A stretch of DNA of 33,940 nt from Pseudomonadota bacterium (GCA_039815145.1 JBCBZW010000047.1:1-33940), one strand, 5' to 3'. Counted from the first letter of the stretch, positions 1 to 9,104 are shown. A program made the numbers and translations. The notes: generated by a model not told the origin, from the sequence alone.

Positions 1-1257
1 CGCGACGCGGGCTTCACCATCTTCTACATGGGCATCAACATCGGCTCCTTCACCGCCACCCTGCTCTGCGGCTGGCTCGGTGAGGCCTTCGGCTGGAAGT
101 ACGGCTTCGGCGCCGCGGGCATCGGCATGGTGCTGGGCCTGTTCACCTTCCTGTGGGGGCAGAAATACCTCCACGGCCACGCGGACCCGGGCGACGAGAA
201 CGCCCTGCGTGAGAAGGTGTTCGGGCCCTTGAGCCGCGAGTGGGTGATCTACCTGGCGACGGCCCTGTCCCTCGGCGTGATCTGGCTGCTGGTGCAGAAG
301 GAGCCCGTGGTCCACCTCACGCAGAACGTGATGCTGATCATCTCCATCACCGGCATCATCCTGTTCTCCATGCTGCACGAGAACCAGCAGGCGGAGGGGC
401 GTCAGATCGCCTACGGTCTGGCGGGTGTCTCGATCGTGCTGGGTATTCTCGCCGCCCTGGTGGAGACCCACTTCCTGCCCCTGCCGGCAGGCTTGGCGGA
501 GTACATGGTCTACGCGGCCATCGCCGTGCTGGTGGGCTTCATCGTGTTCGGCTTCATGCGCTTCAACTCGCCGGAGTTCTCGCGCACGGTGGTGTTGATG
601 GTGCTGATCCTCTCCACCGTCGTGTTCTGGGCCCTGTTCGAGCAATCGGCGGGCTCCATGACGCTCTTCGCCGACCGCGCCCTCGACCGCAACTTCCTCG
701 GCATCGAGTGGAAGGCGAGCCAGTTCGGCTCCCTCAACGCGCTCTTCATCATGCTCCTGGCGATTCCCTTCGCCTGGCTCTGGAGCACCCTGGGGCGCGC
801 CGGCTTCGAGCCGAGCACGCCGGTGAAGTTCGGCCTCGGCATCATCCAGGCGGGCCTCGGCTTCGGCGCCCTGGTGCTGGGTGCGCAGTTCCCGGATGCG
901 CAGGGCCAGGTGGCGGCCATCTGGCTGATCCTCGCCTACCTGCTGCACACCACCGGAGAGCTCTCGCTCTCGCCGGTGGGCCTGTCCGCCGTGACCAAGC
1001 TCTCCATCGGTCGCGTGGTGGGCGTGAGCATGGGCACCTGGTTCCTGGCCACGGCCCTGGCGGAGACCGTGGCCACGCGCCTCGGCAAGCTGGCGGCGAT
1101 CGACACGGGCGATCCCGACGCGGTGCTCACGGCCGCCCAGACGGTGGCGACCTACACGGGGCTCTTCGAGTACCTCATGTGGAGCGGCATCGTGGTGGGC
1201 GTGGGCATGCTGATCATCTCGCCGATCTTGCGTAAGGGCATGCACGGCATCCACTAA
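1..1257 (+). CDS. POT/PTR2-family proton-dependent oligopeptide transporter, 5'-truncated
   Basis: An open frame runs from base 1 to a TAA at 1255-1257, so the gene enters from the left and its start is outside the window. The first visible residues, FTIFYMGINIGSF, match the second PTR2 signature (aromatic-rich stretch, then I-N-x-G). The ExxERFxYY motif that normally lies upstream is therefore in the missing part. The remaining 418 residues are a series of hydrophobic helices, including QSAGSMTLFADRALDRN and the TGELSLSPVGLSAVTKLSIGR segment typical of bacterial POT proteins. POT proteins are about 500 residues, so some 100 or so are missing. By family it imports di- and tripeptides with protons across the inner membrane. 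A second peptide-type transporter follows after 31 bases, suggesting co-transcription. Confidence 0.92.
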   Translation, partial: RDAGFTIFYMGINIGSFTATLLCGWLGEAFGWKYGFGAAGIGMVLGLFTFLWGQKYLHGHADPGDENALREKVFGPLSREWVIYLATALSLGVIWLLVQKEPVVHLTQNVMLIISITGIILFSMLHENQQAEGRQIAYGLAGVSIVLGILAALVETHFLPLPAGLAEYMVYAAIAVLVGFIVFGFMRFNSPEFSRTVVLMVLILSTVVFWALFEQSAGSMTLFADRALDRNFLGIEWKASQFGSLNALFIMLLAIPFAWLWSTLGRAGFEPSTPVKFGLGIIQAGLGFGALVLGAQFPDAQGQVAAIWLILAYLLHTTGELSLSPVGLSAVTKLSIGRVVGVSMGTWFLATALAETVATRLGKLAAIDTGDPDAVLTAAQTVATYTGLFEYLMWSGIVVGVGMLIISPILRKGMHGIH

Positions 1258-1288
1258 GCACGAACGACAACCACACAAGGAAGACTGC

Positions 1289-3229
1289 ATGTCGCCTCAG
1301 GGGATTCCGCCGCAGCTCACGCCCAAAGCCATCGTGCTGGGTGTGCTGCTCTCGATGGTGCTGGCCGGCGCCAACGCTTACCTGGGCCTGTTCGCGGGCC
1401 TGACCGTGTCGGCCTCGATCCCTGCGGCGGTGATCTCCATGGCCCTGCTGCGGATGTTCAAGAACTCGAACATCCTCGAGAACAACATCGTGCAGACCTC
1501 CGCCTCGGCGGGGGAGTCGGTGGCGGCGGGCGTCATCTTCACCATCCCGGCGCTGATCATCCTCGACTACTGGCAGGTGTTTCAGTACTGGTGGGTGACG
1601 GTGATCGCGGGCCTGGGCGGCTTGCTCGGGGTGCTGTTCACGGTTCCCCTGCGACGTGCGCTGATCGTGGAGGAGAACCTCGCCTATCCGGAGGGTAAGG
1701 CGACGGCGGAAGTGCTGCGGGTGGGCGACGATCCCGCCGCGGGTATGCGTTACCTGGTGATCGCTGCCCTGGCGGGTGGCCTGACCAAGCTCGCCGAGAC
1801 GGGCCTGCGCCTGTGGTCCGGTTCGGCCGCGATGGCGGGTTACGCGGGCAAGAGCACGATCGCCTATATCGGCACCAACCTCTCGCCGGCGCTGCTGAGC
1901 GTGGGTTACATCGTGGGCCTGAACATCGCCGTGCTCGTGTTCGCGGGTGGCGCCATCTCCTGGTACCTGGCGATTCCGATCTACAGCACCTTCTTCCTCG
2001 ACGGCGATCCGGCGATCGCGGCCATGGTGGCGGATGGTGCCCCGGCCGTGGACGTCGCCTTCCGCATTTGGACCAGCAAGATTCGCTACCTGGGCGTGGG
2101 TGCCATGCTCATCGGCGGCATCTGGGCCCTGATCTCCATGCGTGGCTCCCTGCTCTCGGGCGTGCGCAGCGGCCTCTCCGCCTCCAAGGGCGGTGCCAGC
2201 GGCGCAGCGGTAGACCACACGGAGCGCGACACACCGATGCAGGTGGTGCTGGCGCTGATCGCCGCCTTTATCGTGCCCATCGCCATCCTCTATTTCTTCA
2301 TCACCGGCGATGTGGTGATCAGCGGCGTGATGACCGTGATCATGATCGTCGCGGGCTTCCTGTTCTCCTCCGTGGCGGCCTACATGGCAGGTCTGGTGGG
2401 TTCGTCGAACAATCCCATCTCGGGTATCACGATCGCCACGATCCTGTTCTCGTCGCTCCTGCTGGCGGCGATGATGGGCGCTAACGGGGCCGTTGGCCCG
2501 GCGGCGGCGATCATGATCGGCGCGGTGGTGTGCTCCGCGGCAGCTATTGCTGGCGATAACCTGCAGGATCTCAAGGCGGGCTACATCGTGGGGGCGACGC
2601 CGTGGCGTCAGCAGCTGATGCAGGGCGTGGGCGTGGTTTCCGCCGTGTTGGTGATGGCGCCCATCCTGAACCTGTTGCTCAAGGCCTACGGCATCGGTGA
2701 GCCGACGGCTGATCAACCCGATGCCCTGCTTGCGCCGCAAGCCACCTTGATGGCGTCGGTGGCGCAGGGTGTGTTCAGGGGCGGGTTGCCCTGGGGCATG
2801 GTGGCGATCGGGGCAGGTATCGGTGCGGCGATCATCGCCCTCGACTTGCAGCTGAAGGCGCGTGGCTCGGCCTGGCGAGCGCCCGTGTTGGCCGTGGCGG
2901 TGGGCATCTACCTGCCCCTCGAGCTCTCCGTGCCGATCTTCATCGGTGGCATCGTCGCCGAGATGGCGAAACGATACAACGAACGGGTCTCGGCAAGTCA
3001 GGAAGAGGCGGAGCGACGTCAGCGCTTCGGCATGCTGTTCGCTGCCGGTCTGATCACCGGCGAGGCGCTCGTGGGCATCTTCATGGCCATCCCGATCGTG
3101 CTGACGTCGAATCCCAACGTGATCGCGGTGGGCTCATTCCTCCCCGACGCGCTGGGATCCCTGCCGGGGCTGCTCGTGATGGCGGCCTTGACATTTACCC
3201 TGCTACGCCTGTCGCAGGTGCGCAGCTAA
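1289..3229 (+). CDS. OPT-family oligopeptide transporter
   Basis: This 646-residue polytopic membrane protein begins at an ATG behind an AGGAAG ribosome-binding site. Bacterial OPT signatures appear in order: an N-terminal helix with ANAYLGLFAGLTVSASIPAA (about residues 28-47), NIVQTSASAGESVAAGVIF, the NLAYPEGKATAEVL loop, SSNNPISGITIATI, and DNLQDLKAGYIVGATPWRQQ near two thirds of the length. The length suits the bacterial branch of the family. Family knowledge gives uptake of oligopeptides or metal chelates; the substrate cannot be read from sequence. It follows the POT gene by 31 bases, so both probably serve one peptide-uptake operon. About 110 bases then separate it from the ATPase gene. 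Confidence 0.92.
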   Translation: MSPQGIPPQLTPKAIVLGVLLSMVLAGANAYLGLFAGLTVSASIPAAVISMALLRMFKNSNILENNIVQTSASAGESVAAGVIFTIPALIILDYWQVFQYWWVTVIAGLGGLLGVLFTVPLRRALIVEENLAYPEGKATAEVLRVGDDPAAGMRYLVIAALAGGLTKLAETGLRLWSGSAAMAGYAGKSTIAYIGTNLSPALLSVGYIVGLNIAVLVFAGGAISWYLAIPIYSTFFLDGDPAIAAMVADGAPAVDVAFRIWTSKIRYLGVGAMLIGGIWALISMRGSLLSGVRSGLSASKGGASGAAVDHTERDTPMQVVLALIAAFIVPIAILYFFITGDVVISGVMTVIMIVAGFLFSSVAAYMAGLVGSSNNPISGITIATILFSSLLLAAMMGANGAVGPAAAIMIGAVVCSAAAIAGDNLQDLKAGYIVGATPWRQQLMQGVGVVSAVLVMAPILNLLLKAYGIGEPTADQPDALLAPQATLMASVAQGVFRGGLPWGMVAIGAGIGAAIIALDLQLKARGSAWRAPVLAVAVGIYLPLELSVPIFIGGIVAEMAKRYNERVSASQEEAERRQRFGMLFAAGLITGEALVGIFMAIPIVLTSNPNVIAVGSFLPDALGSLPGLLVMAALTFTLLRLSQVRS

Positions 3230-3284
3230 CGCGGTTTGAGCACCGGCCCCGGTTGGGGCAGACTCCGCGCGAGAAGCCACCGTG

Positions 3285-3310
3285 GCGAGGCACTGTAAAA
3301 AGCGCCTCGC
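3285..3310 (+). promoter_or_regulatory. Small inverted repeat upstream of the HerA-like ATPase gene
   Basis: GCGAGGC (3285-3291) and GCCTCGC (3304-3310) pair perfectly around a 12-base, A-rich loop, ending 18 bases before the GAGG ribosome-binding site. It could be part of the leader or a weak terminator for the transporter operon. No T-tract follows, so its role is uncertain. Confidence 0.3.
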
Positions 3311-3338
3311 GGGGGACACGGCGGCATGAGGGGAATCC

Positions 3339-5750
3339 GTGGATCCGCAAGTCTACGAGAAGCTGGGGCTGTTCTATCTCGGCCGCCAGGAGCAGGGTGA
3401 CGACGAAGGCGCCGCTGCCGCGCCGCTCCTGTACGAGTCACGCGATCTAACCACCCACGCCGCCATCATCGGCATGACGGGCAGTGGTAAGACGGGTCTC
3501 GGCGTGGGCCTCATCGAAGAGGCTGCGATCGATGGCATTCCGGTGATCGCGATCGACCCGAAGGGTGACCTCGGCAACTTGATGCTCACCTTCCCCGACC
3601 TCGACGGCGAGAGCTTTGCGCCCTGGGTCAACCCTCGCGCTGCTGCGGATAAGGGCCTCACCCCGGACGAGTACGCGACCAAACAGGCGGACCTGTGGCG
3701 ACGCGGCCTCAAGAGCTGGGGCCAGGACCCGGATCGCATCACGCGCCTGCGCGAAGCGGCTGACTTCGCGGTCTACACGCCGGGCAGCACCGCGGGTATC
3801 CCATTGGATGTATTGGGTGACTTCGCGCCACCGCCTGCGGGCACGGACGACGAGACCCGTCGCGAGCGCCTCACCAGCACCGTCTCCGCCCTGCTGATGC
3901 TCTTGGGCCTGGATGTCGATCCGCTCACCAGTCGCGAGCACCTACTTCTGAGCCAGATCCTCCAGACGGCCTGGACCGAGGGCAAGTCGCCGACGCTCGC
4001 CGATCTGATCCATCAGGTGCAGCGTCCGCCGTTCGAGATGCTCGGCGTGATGGCCCTCGACACCTTTTATCCTGAGAAGGACCGCTTCGACCTGGCGATG
4101 CGCATGAACTCGCTCCTCGCCTCGCCGGGCTTTTCCGCGTGGATGCAGGGCGAGCCCCTGCAGGCGGAGAACCTGCTCTACACCGAGCACGGCAAGCCGA
4201 AGGTGTCCGTGGTATACATCGCGCACCTGGGCGATGAGGAGCGCATGTTCGTGGTGTGTCGCCTGCTCACGCAGTTGATCGCCTGGATGCGCGCCCAGCC
4301 CGGCACCACCAGCCTGCGCGCCGTGCTGTACATGGACGAGGTGTTCGGCTACCTGCCGCCCGTGGCCAACCCGCCGGCCAAGACCCTGTTCCTGACGCTC
4401 CTCAAGCAGGCCCGTGCCTATGGCGTCGGTTTGGTGCTCGCGACGCAGAACCCCATCGATCTCGACTACCGCGCCCTCTCCAACATGGGCACGTGGATGA
4501 TCGGGCGTCTGCAGACCGAGCGCGACAAGATGCGCGTGCGCGATGGACTCGAGAGCGCGGACGGCTCGGCCAACCTCGACACCAACGAACTGATGCAGAC
4601 CATCTCTGGTCTGGGCAAGCGCCGCTTCCTCCTGCACAACGTACACGAGAACGGCCCGGTGATCTTCGAGACGCGCTGGGTGATGAGCTACCTGCCGGGC
4701 CCGCTGACCCGTGATCAGATCGAGCGCGTGATGGCGCCGATCAAGGCCGAACGTGGGCACGTGGCAACGCCGGCGGCAGCGCTGGCAGCCCCCGCCACTA
4801 CGGCGCCGACGGCCACGGACACCGCCACCACCTCGGCGCCCATCGCCCCCAAGGGCGTGGAGATGCGCTTCGCGCCGCGCGGGGCGAGTGAGCCCGCGGT
4901 GGAGTACGTGCCCTACGTCCTCGGGCTCGCCGACGTGAGCTACCACAGCGTGCGCTACAAGATCGACACGATCGTCGACCACGCCTGGCTCACCCGCATC
5001 GACCCGGACGTGCCCGGTGGCCTCTCCTGGGAGGACGCCGTGCCCTTCGACGGCGACGCCTCGCTCCTCGCCCACGACGCGCCCGAGCAGGTGAGCTTCG
5101 CCGACGTCGACAGCGGCGACTCCAAGGCCCTCACCAAGCACCAGCGCGCTTTCAAGTTCTGGTTGCGCACGCAACAGCCGCTCACGCTCTACCGCTGCAC
5201 CGATCCCAAGGCGATCTCCGAACTGGACGAGACCGAGGCCCACTTCGTCTCGCGCCTGGTCCACGTGCAGCACGAAGAACGCGACTTGGCCATCGCCAAG
5301 ACGCGGGAGAAGTTCGCCATCAAGCTCGAGCGCCTCGAAGAGAAGGTGCGCAAGGCGAAGCAGGCCGTGGAGCGCGAGGCGCAGCAGGCGAGCGGCAGTT
5401 CGATGGGCGCCCTGGCCAGCATGGGCGGCACGATGCTCTCGATGCTCGTGGGGCGCAAGCGGCGGCGCAAGCTGTCGACGGTGTCTCGCGAGATGAGCAA
5501 CGCCGCCAAGCAGCGCGGCGACGTGAAGCGGGCGAAGGAGAACGTCAAGGCCATCAAGGCCGAGATGCGCGACCTGGAGAAGGAGGCGAAGGCGGCCGTC
5601 GCGGAACTGGAGGCGCAGGCCGACGAGGCGGCCGTGGAGGTAGAGGAGCTGCCGATCCGGCCGAAGTCCGCGGACATCGCCATCCACAGCTGCATGGTGG
5701 TGTGGGCGCCGCGCGGTTTCGGTGCCGGCGGCCCGGCGGGCCACGACTGA
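3339..5750 (+). CDS. HerA/DUF853-like P-loop ATPase with C-terminal coiled coil
   Basis: The 803-residue protein starts at GTG 3339, with GAGGGGAA six or so bases upstream; no in-frame ATG fits better. The Walker A motif is IGMTGSGKTG (residues 44-53), followed by DGIPVIAIDPKGDLGNL, the segment typical of HerA/FtsK-like and DUF853 ATPases. Walker B is AVLYMDEVFG (about 327-336). LVLATQNPIDLDYRALSNMGTWMIGRLQTE holds the sensor region and a likely arginine finger. After residue 470 comes an Ala/Thr/Pro-rich linker, then a separate domain, and about 650-770 is strongly charged and probably coiled-coil, split by a short Gly/Met-rich stretch. The family forms hexameric DNA-translocating or remodelling ATPases, but this long architecture has no function known to me. 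The patatin-like gene starts six bases after the stop, so the two are almost certainly co-translated. Confidence 0.88.
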   Translation: MDPQVYEKLGLFYLGRQEQGDDEGAAAAPLLYESRDLTTHAAIIGMTGSGKTGLGVGLIEEAAIDGIPVIAIDPKGDLGNLMLTFPDLDGESFAPWVNPRAAADKGLTPDEYATKQADLWRRGLKSWGQDPDRITRLREAADFAVYTPGSTAGIPLDVLGDFAPPPAGTDDETRRERLTSTVSALLMLLGLDVDPLTSREHLLLSQILQTAWTEGKSPTLADLIHQVQRPPFEMLGVMALDTFYPEKDRFDLAMRMNSLLASPGFSAWMQGEPLQAENLLYTEHGKPKVSVVYIAHLGDEERMFVVCRLLTQLIAWMRAQPGTTSLRAVLYMDEVFGYLPPVANPPAKTLFLTLLKQARAYGVGLVLATQNPIDLDYRALSNMGTWMIGRLQTERDKMRVRDGLESADGSANLDTNELMQTISGLGKRRFLLHNVHENGPVIFETRWVMSYLPGPLTRDQIERVMAPIKAERGHVATPAAALAAPATTAPTATDTATTSAPIAPKGVEMRFAPRGASEPAVEYVPYVLGLADVSYHSVRYKIDTIVDHAWLTRIDPDVPGGLSWEDAVPFDGDASLLAHDAPEQVSFADVDSGDSKALTKHQRAFKFWLRTQQPLTLYRCTDPKAISELDETEAHFVSRLVHVQHEERDLAIAKTREKFAIKLERLEEKVRKAKQAVEREAQQASGSSMGALASMGGTMLSMLVGRKRRRKLSTVSREMSNAAKQRGDVKRAKENVKAIKAEMRDLEKEAKAAVAELEAQADEAAVEVEELPIRPKSADIAIHSCMVVWAPRGFGAGGPAGHD

Positions 5751-5756
5751 GCACCC

Positions 5757-8399
5757 ATGCTCTTCGAAGACGTACAGCTGCGCGCGCAGGCGCCTGAGTA
5801 TCGCCGCCGCGCGAAGTCGCTGCTCCACGCGTCGAAGATAAGCCACGAGGAGATCGATAGCTTAAGCAAGGTGCTCCTCGACCTGCGCGAGTGGAGCTAT
5901 GCGCGCCGTTTGCTGGCGCGGGCGCGTGGTCGCGTCGTGGAGGATCCGAAGGCCCGCTTGGAACTCGCCCAGCGCCAGGCCCTCGCCACCTACAACGATA
6001 CGGAACTCCCGGTGGACGCGCGCCTGGAGGGTGCCCTCGCCATCCTGGAAGAGCGCTGTGGCCTGAAGAACACGCGCAACCAACGCACGCTCTCCTTGGC
6101 GGGCGCCGTCTTCAAGCGTCGCTGGCGCCTGGACGGTCACAAGGAAAACCTGGAGCGCGCGTTGACCTACTACCTTCGCGCCTACGAGGAAGGGCCGGAG
6201 CACGACCTCGGCCAGTCCGGCATCAACGCGGCCTTCGTGCTCGACCAGCTCGGCGAGGTGGAGCGTCGCGAGGCGGCCTCCGCCGGTGGCAGCTCGGACA
6301 TGGCCTCGGCCCGCGCCGAGGAGACGCAGGCGATTCGCGAGGAACTGGTGGAGACCCTCTCGCCGCTCACGGAAGCCAAGGAGTCCGTCGCCGATCGCTG
6401 GCGCCTCTACACCACCATCGCCGAAGCGCTGTTCGGCCTCGGCCAGTTCGAGCAGGCCGGGCCCTGGCTGGAGAAGTTGCGCGAACTCGGCGTCTCCGCT
6501 TGGCAGTATCAGGCGACGGTACGCCAGTTGACCGCGGTGGCCCGGATGCAGAGCGGCGACACGGGCAGTGTCCCGGCCTTCTCGCGTTCGCAGGCAGGCA
6601 AGGTGCTAAGGGAATTCCTGGGCGAGCACTCGCAGGCCGTGCGCGGCGCCTACGCAGGGCGGGTAGGCCTCGCCCTGTCGGGCGGTGGCTTCCGGGCCGC
6701 GCTCTACCACATCGGCGTATTAGCGCGCTTGGCGGAGCTCGACGTGCTGCGCCATGTGGAGGTGCTCTCCTGCGTAGCCGGCGGCGCCATCGTCGGCACC
6801 CACTACTACCTGCTGCTGAAGGAGTTGCTCGAGGCCAAGGCGGATGCGGAGATCACCCGCGAGGACTACATCGCCCTCGTGCGGCGCCTGGAACGCCACT
6901 TCCAGGACGGCGTGCGTCGCAACCTTCGCGGGCGCCTCAATATCGACCCCGTGACCAACGCCAAGCTCCTCGGCCCGAGCTACAACCGCACCATGCGTAC
7001 GGGCGAGCTGCTCGAGGAGATGCTCTTCTCGCGGATCGCGGAGGAGGCGGGGCAGCCCCAGCGTCGCCGCGGCAAGCGCGATCCGATCTACATGCCGGAC
7101 CTCGACGTGCGTCCCTACGGCACGGCCCAAGGCGCCACCTTCGAGGCGAAGCACGACAACTGGCGTCGCGCCGCCAAGGTGCCGGAGCTGGTGATCAACG
7201 CCACCACCCTGAACACGGGCCACAACTGGCAGTTCACTCCCGACTCCATGGGCGAGCCTCCGGGTAGCATCAATACTCATGTCGACTCCAGCTATCAATT
7301 GCGACGGGTGAACTATGCGGAGGCGCCGGAGGGGGTGCGGAGCGTTCGCCTGGGGTACGCGGTGGCGGCGTCGGCATCCGTGCCTGGACGCACGGAGCCG
7401 CTGTCATTGAAAGGGCTCTACCCCGGGGTCGACGTGCGCCTGGTGGACGGCGGGGTGACGGATACCCAGGGCATCTCGGCGCTCCTCGAGCGCGACTGCC
7501 AGGTGATGCTGGTCAGCGACGGCACGGGCCCCATCGACAGCGTCGATGCCCCGAGCGTCGGCCGCCTCGCGGCACGCCGTCGTGCCAATATCATCCTGCG
7601 CGCCCGTGCCCTGCAGCTGTCCACGGAACATCTGGAAGGCCGGCGTCGCTCAGGTCTGCTGCGGGGGCTGATGGTGGTGCATCTGCGCAAGGATCTGCCG
7701 GTCACGCCCATCGACTGGGTAGGGTGTGACGATCCCCTGTCCCTGGTCGAGGACCGCGCCCAGGAGCGGGGCGAAGAGCTGGTCGAACACCAGGAGACCG
7801 AGTACGAGATCCCCATCGGTATCCAACGGGCGCTGGCCGCCGTGCGCACGGACTACGACGCCTTCCACGAGTCCGAGTCACTCACGCTCATGTTGAGTGG
7901 ATATCGCATGGCCGAACATGCCTTCCGGGAGGACGCCTCGCTTACGGCGCTGACCGATGGCGAAGCGCCGTCGGACGATTGGGACTTCCTGGCGGTACAG
8001 GAGGTGCTGCGCGATTACGCCGCCCGTGAGCATCTGCGCGAGGTGCTGGCAGTGTCTGCACGGCGGCGCTTCAAACCGTGGTTGGCCAGCGAACGTCTTC
8101 GTCAGGCGAGTTGGATTGCGGGGATTGGCACTGCCGTCGTCGCCGCCCTTGTGGGGGCCTTCAGCGCTAACGCCGTGCTGCTGAACGGTGCCGGGGCGGT
8201 GCTCCTGCTGCTGGCAACCGTGCTGGCGATTTGGGCGGGGCGGCGCTTGTCTGCGTCGACGGATCTGCCGGTGATGCTGGGGCGCTTGGTGTATGGTCTG
8301 TGGGCCGTGGTGACGGGGCCGATCACCGGGCGGGTGCAGTTGTGGCTGTTGGACCGGCTTTACCTGCGCTTCGGGAGACTTAAACCTCCCGAGCGGTAG
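5757..8399 (+). CDS. Patatin-like protein with TRAFs-binding/TPR-like N-terminus and C-terminal membrane segments; nucleophile Ser replaced by Ala
   Basis: The protein has 880 residues and an ATG start six bases behind the ATPase stop. Residues about 60-290 are helical; the stretch with AGAVFKRRW, YLRAYEEG and GINAAFVLD resembles the DUF4071 TRAFs-binding domain. The patatin domain starts with LALSGGGFRAA (oxyanion loop, G309-G311, R313). The expected G-x-S-x-G elbow follows at the normal spacing but reads CVAGGAIVG, so the nucleophile position is Ala341 (GCC, 6777-6779). The dyad Asp is kept in LVDGGVTDTQG (D564). Residues about 785-835 form two hydrophobic helices, and a weaker one lies near 855. 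Patatins are Ser-Asp lipid acyl hydrolases. This one looks membrane-anchored and possibly non-catalytic, unless another residue serves. The tight coupling to the ATPase suggests a joint complex. Confidence 0.85.
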   Translation: MLFEDVQLRAQAPEYRRRAKSLLHASKISHEEIDSLSKVLLDLREWSYARRLLARARGRVVEDPKARLELAQRQALATYNDTELPVDARLEGALAILEERCGLKNTRNQRTLSLAGAVFKRRWRLDGHKENLERALTYYLRAYEEGPEHDLGQSGINAAFVLDQLGEVERREAASAGGSSDMASARAEETQAIREELVETLSPLTEAKESVADRWRLYTTIAEALFGLGQFEQAGPWLEKLRELGVSAWQYQATVRQLTAVARMQSGDTGSVPAFSRSQAGKVLREFLGEHSQAVRGAYAGRVGLALSGGGFRAALYHIGVLARLAELDVLRHVEVLSCVAGGAIVGTHYYLLLKELLEAKADAEITREDYIALVRRLERHFQDGVRRNLRGRLNIDPVTNAKLLGPSYNRTMRTGELLEEMLFSRIAEEAGQPQRRRGKRDPIYMPDLDVRPYGTAQGATFEAKHDNWRRAAKVPELVINATTLNTGHNWQFTPDSMGEPPGSINTHVDSSYQLRRVNYAEAPEGVRSVRLGYAVAASASVPGRTEPLSLKGLYPGVDVRLVDGGVTDTQGISALLERDCQVMLVSDGTGPIDSVDAPSVGRLAARRRANIILRARALQLSTEHLEGRRRSGLLRGLMVVHLRKDLPVTPIDWVGCDDPLSLVEDRAQERGEELVEHQETEYEIPIGIQRALAAVRTDYDAFHESESLTLMLSGYRMAEHAFREDASLTALTDGEAPSDDWDFLAVQEVLRDYAAREHLREVLAVSARRRFKPWLASERLRQASWIAGIGTAVVAALVGAFSANAVLLNGAGAVLLLLATVLAIWAGRRLSASTDLPVMLGRLVYGLWAVVTGPITGRVQLWLLDRLYLRFGRLKPPER

Positions 8400-8416
8400 C
8401 GACGCGTAGCCGCGGA

Positions 8417-8890
8417 CTATTCGCGCGACAGTAGTTCCCAGTCGACCGCCCCATCATCGATGCTGCGAGCCGCCAGGAATCCAAGCGGTGTGTGGAAGAC
8501 GCTCACGTAGGAAGCGCGGTCCTCGATCTCCATCACGAGCTGATTTTGGAACACCGAGTAGTGGCGTTCGCCAAGGTGCCTTCCCGTGCTGTCCCAAAGT
8601 CGGCTCTGGCCGTCCGGCCCGAATTCGATCTCGTACAGCTCGCCGTCGCTACGCTTGAGCATCGTCAGGCGATGACCCTCGATCAATTGGCGTAGCTCGG
8701 GCCCTGTGATCGGCGTTATGCCGTGCTCGGCAAGCTCCCTTGTGGTGGCGAACTCCACCTCGCTGCCGTCACGCGTCGTGATGCGCCAAGCGGCAGCCGT
8801 CTTCCCGTTCCGTAGCCGGTATCCGAAGGTGGCGTCGCCCGACGTGACCACTTGGAACTCGTAGTGTTCGGGGCCAGCCGTAAACCGCAA
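8417..8890 (-). CDS. Small protein of unknown function, probably 5'-degraded
   Basis: A 157-residue frame reads from TTG 8890 to the stop at 8417. I do not recognise the family. The segment ITGPELRQLIEGHRLTM followed by ELYEIEFGPDGQSRLWD resembles the small beta-rich modules found in periplasmic proteins, but no signal peptide is present. The frame stays open upstream to a TAG at 9002-9004 and the residues there (SSVASYDIIDDRLRF) look coding, yet no ATG, GTG, TTG or CTG occurs in that extension and no ribosome-binding site precedes TTG 8890. An ATG at 9009 opens a different frame. The simplest reading is a gene that has lost its 5' end by truncation or frameshift. It converges on the patatin gene 17 bases away. 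Confidence 0.5.
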   Translation of the reverse strand: MRFTAGPEHYEFQVVTSGDATFGYRLRNGKTAAAWRITTRDGSEVEFATTRELAEHGITPITGPELRQLIEGHRLTMLKRSDGELYEIEFGPDGQSRLWDSTGRHLGERHYSVFQNQLVMEIEDRASYVSVFHTPLGFLAARSIDDGAVDWELLSRE

Positions 8891-9072
8891 GCGGTCGTCG
8901 ATGATGTCGTAGCTGGCAACGCTCGATAACCCGCGTGAGCGAAGCGCCTCGCTAGCGCCGCGCCTTCTGACGCGCCCAACTGCCTGGCAAGAATCGACGT
9001 GCTAGGCATCAGTATTTGGTAGTTCCAATGGCGCCTGTAAGGGAGTTCAACGTCAACCGAAACGTCGTGGTG

Positions 9073-9104
9073 GGGAGGAGCGGCTCGCGTGAACCGCCCC
9101 TCCC
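9073..9104 (-). terminator. Hairpin after the exported-protein gene
   Basis: GGGAGGAGCGG (9073-9083) pairs with CCGCCCCTCCC (9094-9104) with one mismatch around a 10-base loop, nine bases beyond the stop of the minus-strand gene ending at 9113. No T-tract follows, so termination is inferred from position and stem strength. Confidence 0.5.

Noticed and set aside
1214-2740. Long minus-strand open frame opposite the OPT gene
   Set aside because: His/Arg/Gly-rich translation without domains; it is the GC-rich complement of a clearly recognised transporter.
3942-5846. Long minus-strand open frame opposite the HerA-like ATPase
   Set aside because: Low-complexity Arg/His/Leu composition, no motifs, and the plus strand has intact Walker motifs throughout.
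5891-7267. Second plus-strand frame inside the patatin gene
   Set aside because: Arg/Gly/Pro-rich translation that overlaps the conserved patatin frame entirely; typical frame shadow.
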